From Rikenellaceae bacterium (GTDB taxonomy: Bacteria; Bacteroidota; Bacteroidia; Bacteroidales; Rikenellaceae), in contig JAJQAW010000158.1 of assembly GCA_021203585.1 (NCBI GenBank), positions 1 to 9,087 on the forward strand: 9,087 nucleotides of DNA. The letters are read 5' to 3'. Below are positions 6,684 to 9,087 of this stretch, in pieces. Made by a program: the position numbers and the translations under genes. The notes under the pieces were generated by a model. It was not told the origin of the DNA. It did no database searches and was given only the letters and a program-made list of their open reading frames with translations. The stretch's first letter is position 1. Every line of letters begins with the position of its first letter.

Positions 6684-6728
6684 CTAAGAAAGAAATTGAA
6701 GTAAAAAATCTGCCTTTAAACGTAAATC

Positions 6729-6770
6729 AAAAATCACAACCGTAATCTATTGATTTTCAGTTGTGATTTT
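6729..6770 (-). terminator. Intrinsic terminator of tRNA-Cys
   Basis: AAAATCACAAC and GTTGTGATTTT form an exact 11-bp inverted repeat (6730-6740 and 6760-6770) around a 19-nt loop. On the minus strand the hairpin ends in a T run and starts 10 nt after the tRNA 3' end. Confidence 0.8.
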
Positions 6771-6780
6771 CTTTGTAGTG

Positions 6781-6851
6781 AGGTCCGAAGCGGATTCGAA
6801 CCGCTGTACGAGGTTTTGCAGACCTCTGCCTAGCCACTCGGCCATCGGACC
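6781..6851 (-). tRNA. tRNA-Cys (anticodon GCA)
   Basis: A 71-nt gene on the minus strand. The acceptor arms GGTCCGA and TCGGACC pair over 7 bp. The anticodon stem GAGGT/ACCTC encloses the loop CTGCAAA, giving anticodon GCA. The T-arm contains GGTTCGAATCC. The discriminator base is U73, the expected identity element for cysteine. CCA is not encoded, as is usual in Bacteroidota. It has its own promoter (6865-6895) and terminator (6729-6770). Confidence 0.97.
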
Positions 6852-6864
6852 ATCTTTCGGAGGG

Positions 6865-6895
6865 CAAATATAGCCGTTTTTTCCGAATACGCAAA
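6865..6895 (-). promoter_or_regulatory. Promoter of tRNA-Cys
   Basis: Read on the minus strand, TTTG (6895-6892) is followed after 19 nt by TATATTTG (6872-6865), an exact match to the Bacteroidota -33/-7 consensus. It lies 13 nt before the mature tRNA 5' end, leaving a very short leader. Confidence 0.75.
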
Positions 6896-6918
6896 ACCTC
6901 GACCGGTTCTTTGGGTAT

Positions 6919-6979
6919 TTTTACCTGTTTTCCGGTATACCGCCCCGCACAGGCTTTCGCCTGCGCGGGTGAGGTAAAA
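6919..6979. repeat. Nested inverted repeats between the tRNA-Cys and rpmH promoters
   Basis: Outer arms TTTTACCT (6919-6926) and AGGTAAAA (6972-6979) are exactly complementary. Inside is a hairpin, CCCGC-A-CAGGC with loop TTTC and GCCTG-C-GCGGG (6944-6969), 10 bp with a single A-C mismatch. Next to it is a 10-bp perfect palindrome, CGGTATACCG (6933-6942). The element sits between two divergent promoters and is not followed by a T-tract inside either transcript. Confidence 0.6.
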
Positions 6980-7009
6980 CGGCTCAACCGATTTATTTTC
7001 AGGAAAATT

Positions 7010-7039
7010 TTTGCAGAAAAGAAAAACATCGTATATTTA
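7010..7039 (+). promoter_or_regulatory. Promoter of rpmH
   Basis: TTTG at 7010-7013 and TATATTTA at 7032-7039 are 18 nt apart, one base off the -7 consensus. Transcription would start near 7046, giving a leader of about 70 nt before ATG 7117. The leader shows no clear hairpin. Confidence 0.55.
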
Positions 7040-7116
7040 CACTCCGCAATCCGACTCTTTTTGGAAGGAAACGGGCATGCCGCCGGCTGGAAATAATTGA
7101 ATAAAAACATACAACC

Positions 7117-7275
7117 ATGAAAAGGACATTTCAACCTTCTCAACGCAAGAGAGTAAACAAACACGGATTCCGTCAACGGATGTCTACCCCGAACGGTCGC
7201 CGCGTACTGGCTGCCCGCCGGGCCAAAGGCCGCAAAAAACTGACCGTATCCGACGAAGCGAGAGCACGCCTCTAA
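7117..7275 (+). CDS. rpmH: 50S ribosomal protein L34
   Basis: A 52-residue, highly basic protein, too short for a 60-residue cutoff. It begins [19 protein letters not shown] and continues [20 protein letters not shown], the hallmark L34 sequence, ending [13 protein letters not shown]34 is a late-assembling structural protein of the large ribosomal subunit that contacts 23S rRNA. Length matches the Bacteroidota family. It is transcribed alone, with a promoter about 80 nt upstream and a strong terminator 22 nt downstream. The rnpA and dnaA genes often adjacent to rpmH in other phyla are not present here. Confidence 0.98.
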   Translation: MKRTFQPSQRKRVNKHGFRQRMSTPNGRRVLAARRAKGRKKLTVSDEARARL

Positions 7276-7297
7276 TACCGCTTCGCGTTTAGCATAG

Positions 7298-7325
7298 AAG
7301 GCCATCCTTTCCGGATGGCCTTTTT
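7298..7325 (+). terminator. Intrinsic terminator of rpmH
   Basis: AAGGCCATCC (7298-7307) pairs exactly with GGATGGCCTT (7313-7322) across a TTTCC loop, and the T-tract runs to 7325. Its T-tract also supplies the -33 box of the next promoter. Confidence 0.9.
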
Positions 7326-7354
7326 GCGTATCCGGGCGAAAAATTTTATCTTAG
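7323..7354 (+). promoter_or_regulatory. Promoter of the HAD-family gene
   Basis: TTTG at 7323-7326 and TATCTTAG at 7347-7354 are 20 nt apart; the -7 box is one base off TAnnTTTG. The start would be near 7361, leaving about 12 nt before ATG 7373. The TTTG is the end of the rpmH terminator T-run. Confidence 0.55.
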
Positions 7355-7372
7355 GCGCAAAAACAAAGGCTT

Positions 7373-8221
7373 ATGACCCAAAATCTGATCACGGTGGCGT
7401 TGGTGTACGATTTCGACGGAACTCTCTCGCCCGGAAATATGCAGGAATACGATTTTATCCCTTCGGTCGGTAAGAACAATGAGGAATTCTGGGCCGAAAG
7501 CAACTGGTTGGCCGAACAGCAGGATGCCGATCCCATCCTGGTCTACATGTGGCAAATGATCCGGGAAGCCCGGAAAACAGACAAGCGCATCCACCGGGAA
7601 GACTTCGTGGAAAGCGGACGGAATATACAATTATATAATGGGGTAAAGGAGTGGTTCGGACGGATTAACGCCTACGGGCGCTCACGGGGTCTGCGGATCG
7701 AGCACTACATCAATTCTTCGGGAATTCGGGAAATGATCGAAGGCACGGAGATCGCCCGGGAATTCAAACACATTTACGCCTGTTCCTTCCTGTACGACGT
7801 CAACGGAGTAGCGGTATGGCCGGCGGTTTCGGTGAATTATACCAACAAGACCCAGTTCATGTTCAAAATCAACAAGGGTATCGAAGAGGTTTTCGACAGC
7901 CACCGCATCAATACCTACATCCCAGAAGAAGAGCGCCCGGTTCCCTTCAAGCACATCATTTATTTCGGGGACGGAACGACCGACATTCCCTGCATGAAAC
8001 TGGTCCGGGAAAAGGGCGGCCATTCGATTGCCGTATACGATCCGGCAGAGAAAGAGACGCGGAAAAAAAGTATGCAGGCGCTGATCGACGATAACCGGGT
8101 GAGTTACGTTTGCCAGGCGGATTATACCGAAGAGGGTGCCATCGACCGGCTGGTTAAACACATACTGAATAAAATCGAGGCGGACCGCTTACTCCAGAAC
8201 CTGGCCGGAGTGAGCGAATAA
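7373..8221 (+). CDS. HAD-superfamily hydrolase (putative phosphatase)
   Basis: A 282-residue cytoplasmic protein with the haloacid dehalogenase phosphotransferase motifs in order. Motif I is YDFDGTLSPG (12-21), with Asp13 the expected nucleophile and Asp15 the acid/base. Motif II is probably YINSSGIREM (112-121). Lys159 or a nearby Lys (165/168) would serve as motif III. Motif IV is FGDGTTDIPCM (198-208), with Asp200 and Asp204 binding Mg2+. The insertion between motifs I and II (about 22-110) is large and would form a cap domain that sets substrate choice. This suggests a phosphomonoesterase, but the substrate cannot be deduced. There is a promoter overlapping the rpmH terminator. The next gene follows after 52 nt in the same direction with no clear terminator or promoter between, so the two may be cotranscribed. 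Confidence 0.9.
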   Translation: MTQNLITVALVYDFDGTLSPGNMQEYDFIPSVGKNNEEFWAESNWLAEQQDADPILVYMWQMIREARKTDKRIHREDFVESGRNIQLYNGVKEWFGRINAYGRSRGLRIEHYINSSGIREMIEGTEIAREFKHIYACSFLYDVNGVAVWPAVSVNYTNKTQFMFKINKGIEEVFDSHRINTYIPEEERPVPFKHIIYFGDGTTDIPCMKLVREKGGHSIAVYDPAEKETRKKSMQALIDDNRVSYVCQADYTEEGAIDRLVKHILNKIEADRLLQNLAGVSE

Positions 8222-8273
8222 ACGCGATGACCCGTTCTCTTTTTTTACGAACATAGAAAAACCGGAAACTCCG

Positions 8274-8834
8274 ATGGAAGAAGAAATATTCTACGCCCCA
8301 AACCGCCGAGCGTGGCGGGAGTGGCTGGAAAAGAATTTCCAGAAGAAAAAACTCGTTTGGCTGCAATTCCCCAATAAAACCTCGGGCCGCCCTTCGGTCG
8401 CTTACAGCGACGCGGTAGAGGAAGCCATCTACTTCGGATGGATCGACAGCACCATCCGCGCTTACGATCAGCATAGTTCCATCCAGCGTTTTTCGGTCCG
8501 CAACCCCAAAAGCACCTTTTCACAACTGAACAAAGAGCGGCTAGCCTTTGTATACCGGCAAGGATTGATCCGCCCTTCCGTACTGGAATCCCTCCAGTCC
8601 GTGCTCGACGAAAAATTCCATTACCCGGAAGACATCCTCGCTCGGATCAAAGAAGACCCGGAAGCCTGGCGCCATTACCAGGCTTTTTCTGAACCTTATA
8701 AACGCATCCGGCTCGCCTACATCGACATCGCCCGTCCCTATCCGGAACATTTCGAGAAGCGCCTTCGGCATTTTCTGCGCAAAACCCGCGAAGGCAAACT
8801 GATCGTGGCCCGAGGATCCGAGAAATATTACTGA
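8274..8834 (+). CDS. YdeI/OmpD-associated family protein
   Basis: A 186-residue soluble protein with no signal peptide. It has the core pattern of the YdeI/OmpD-associated family: KLVWLQFPNKTSGRPSV (26-42), then DAVEEAIYFGWIDSTI (46-61), then QRFSVRNPKSTFSQLNKER (71-89). The basic C-terminal half (EKRLRHFLRKTREGK) is also typical. Family members have been linked to stress and antimicrobial-peptide resistance in enterobacteria and are often labelled bacteriocin-protection proteins, but the biochemical role is unknown to me, so no function is asserted. Length is normal. ATG 8274 places the start just before the conserved region. It lies 52 nt after the HAD gene and has no clear promoter of its own. 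Confidence 0.87.
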   Translation: MEEEIFYAPNRRAWREWLEKNFQKKKLVWLQFPNKTSGRPSVAYSDAVEEAIYFGWIDSTIRAYDQHSSIQRFSVRNPKSTFSQLNKERLAFVYRQGLIRPSVLESLQSVLDEKFHYPEDILARIKEDPEAWRHYQAFSEPYKRIRLAYIDIARPYPEHFEKRLRHFLRKTREGKLIVARGSEKYY

Positions 8835-9002
8835 CCGATTGCTCTTCCCGATGGGCTGCCGGTACTTCGCTTTCCCTCTCCTTTTCTGCCCATGTCTTCC
8901 GCTCCTGTCCTGTTTTCCCGAAGGTATGGTGCGAATTTCTGTTTTAAAACATTTTTGGACAAGAAAAAATTCGACGGCGCGTTTTTTACCAAAAATAATT
9001 CC

Positions 9003-9010
9003 TAACTTTA
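9003..9010 (+). promoter_or_regulatory. Possible -7 element for the gene at the right edge
   Basis: TAACTTTA is one base off TAnnTTTG and lies 26 nt before ATG 9037. An imperfect T-rich -33 region (8982-8987) is at a suitable distance. No intrinsic terminator for the preceding gene is evident between 8835 and 9002, which otherwise holds nothing I can name. Confidence 0.4.
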
Positions 9011-9036
9011 AGGAAATTTTTTGAATATCGAGGCGT

Positions 9037-9087
9037 ATGATTACGGAGAAGGACAGTTTACAATTAGCAAATAAAGGGGTTTCAGAG
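9037..9087 (+). CDS. N-terminus of a protein, possibly DUF4301 family (partial)
   Basis: ATG 9037 opens 17 codons to the window end: MITEKDSLQLANKGVSE. From memory this resembles the beginning of Bacteroidota DUF4301 proteins, which start with a 'kD-xQLxxKGIsEEq' pattern. Only the first residues are visible, so the family name is tentative. An upstream -7-like element and the change from poor coding sequence to a clean frame support a real start. Confidence 0.5.
   Translation, partial: MITEKDSLQLANKGVSE

Noticed and set aside
6757..7305. Minus-strand frame of 182 codons
   Set aside because: It runs through tRNA-Cys, two promoters and antisense to rpmH, so it cannot be a real gene.
8839..9024. 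Plus-strand frame of 61 codons after the YdeI-family gene
   Set aside because: It has no promoter or family motif and overlaps the predicted promoter of the next gene; codon content looks non-coding.

Overview
The window looks like chromosomal DNA of a member of the Bacteroidota, most likely Bacteroidales and possibly Alistipes/Rikenellaceae-like. The reasons are repeated promoters of the Bacteroidota type (-7 TAnnTTTG with a TTTG box about 19-20 nt upstream), few Shine-Dalgarno sites, a tRNA gene without encoded CCA, and the protein families present. I found no phage, insertion sequence or CRISPR. Species assignment is inference.

Layout: 1-85 is the probable start of a membrane protein on the minus strand. 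328-723 is a small lipoprotein. 887-2236 is a lipoprotein glycoside hydrolase of the GH88/GH105 unsaturated-uronyl type with its own promoter. 2569-6083 is a long bifunctional proline-catabolism gene (putA: proline dehydrogenase plus P5C dehydrogenase), broken by two in-frame TAG codons and a frameshift at a run of eight Gs. 6381-6683 (minus) is the C-terminal remnant of an S24/LexA-like regulator, also interrupted by TAG. 6781-6851 (minus) is tRNA-Cys. 7117-7275 is rpmH (ribosomal protein L34). 7373-8221 is a HAD-family hydrolase, 8274-8834 a YdeI/OmpD-associated family protein, and 9037 onward the start of a further gene (possibly DUF4301).

The genes do not form one pathway. Each main transcription unit has its own promoter and several have clear intrinsic terminators. 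The tRNA-Cys and rpmH promoters diverge around a nested inverted-repeat structure (6919-6979).

The main point of interest is the set of interruptions. Every in-frame stop inside otherwise readable coding sequence is TAG (2662, 3220, 6444, perhaps 6684), while every complete gene here ends in TAA or TGA. Ordinary pseudogene decay or assembly error is the simplest explanation, especially with the G8 frameshift, but amber readthrough or reassignment is a testable alternative.
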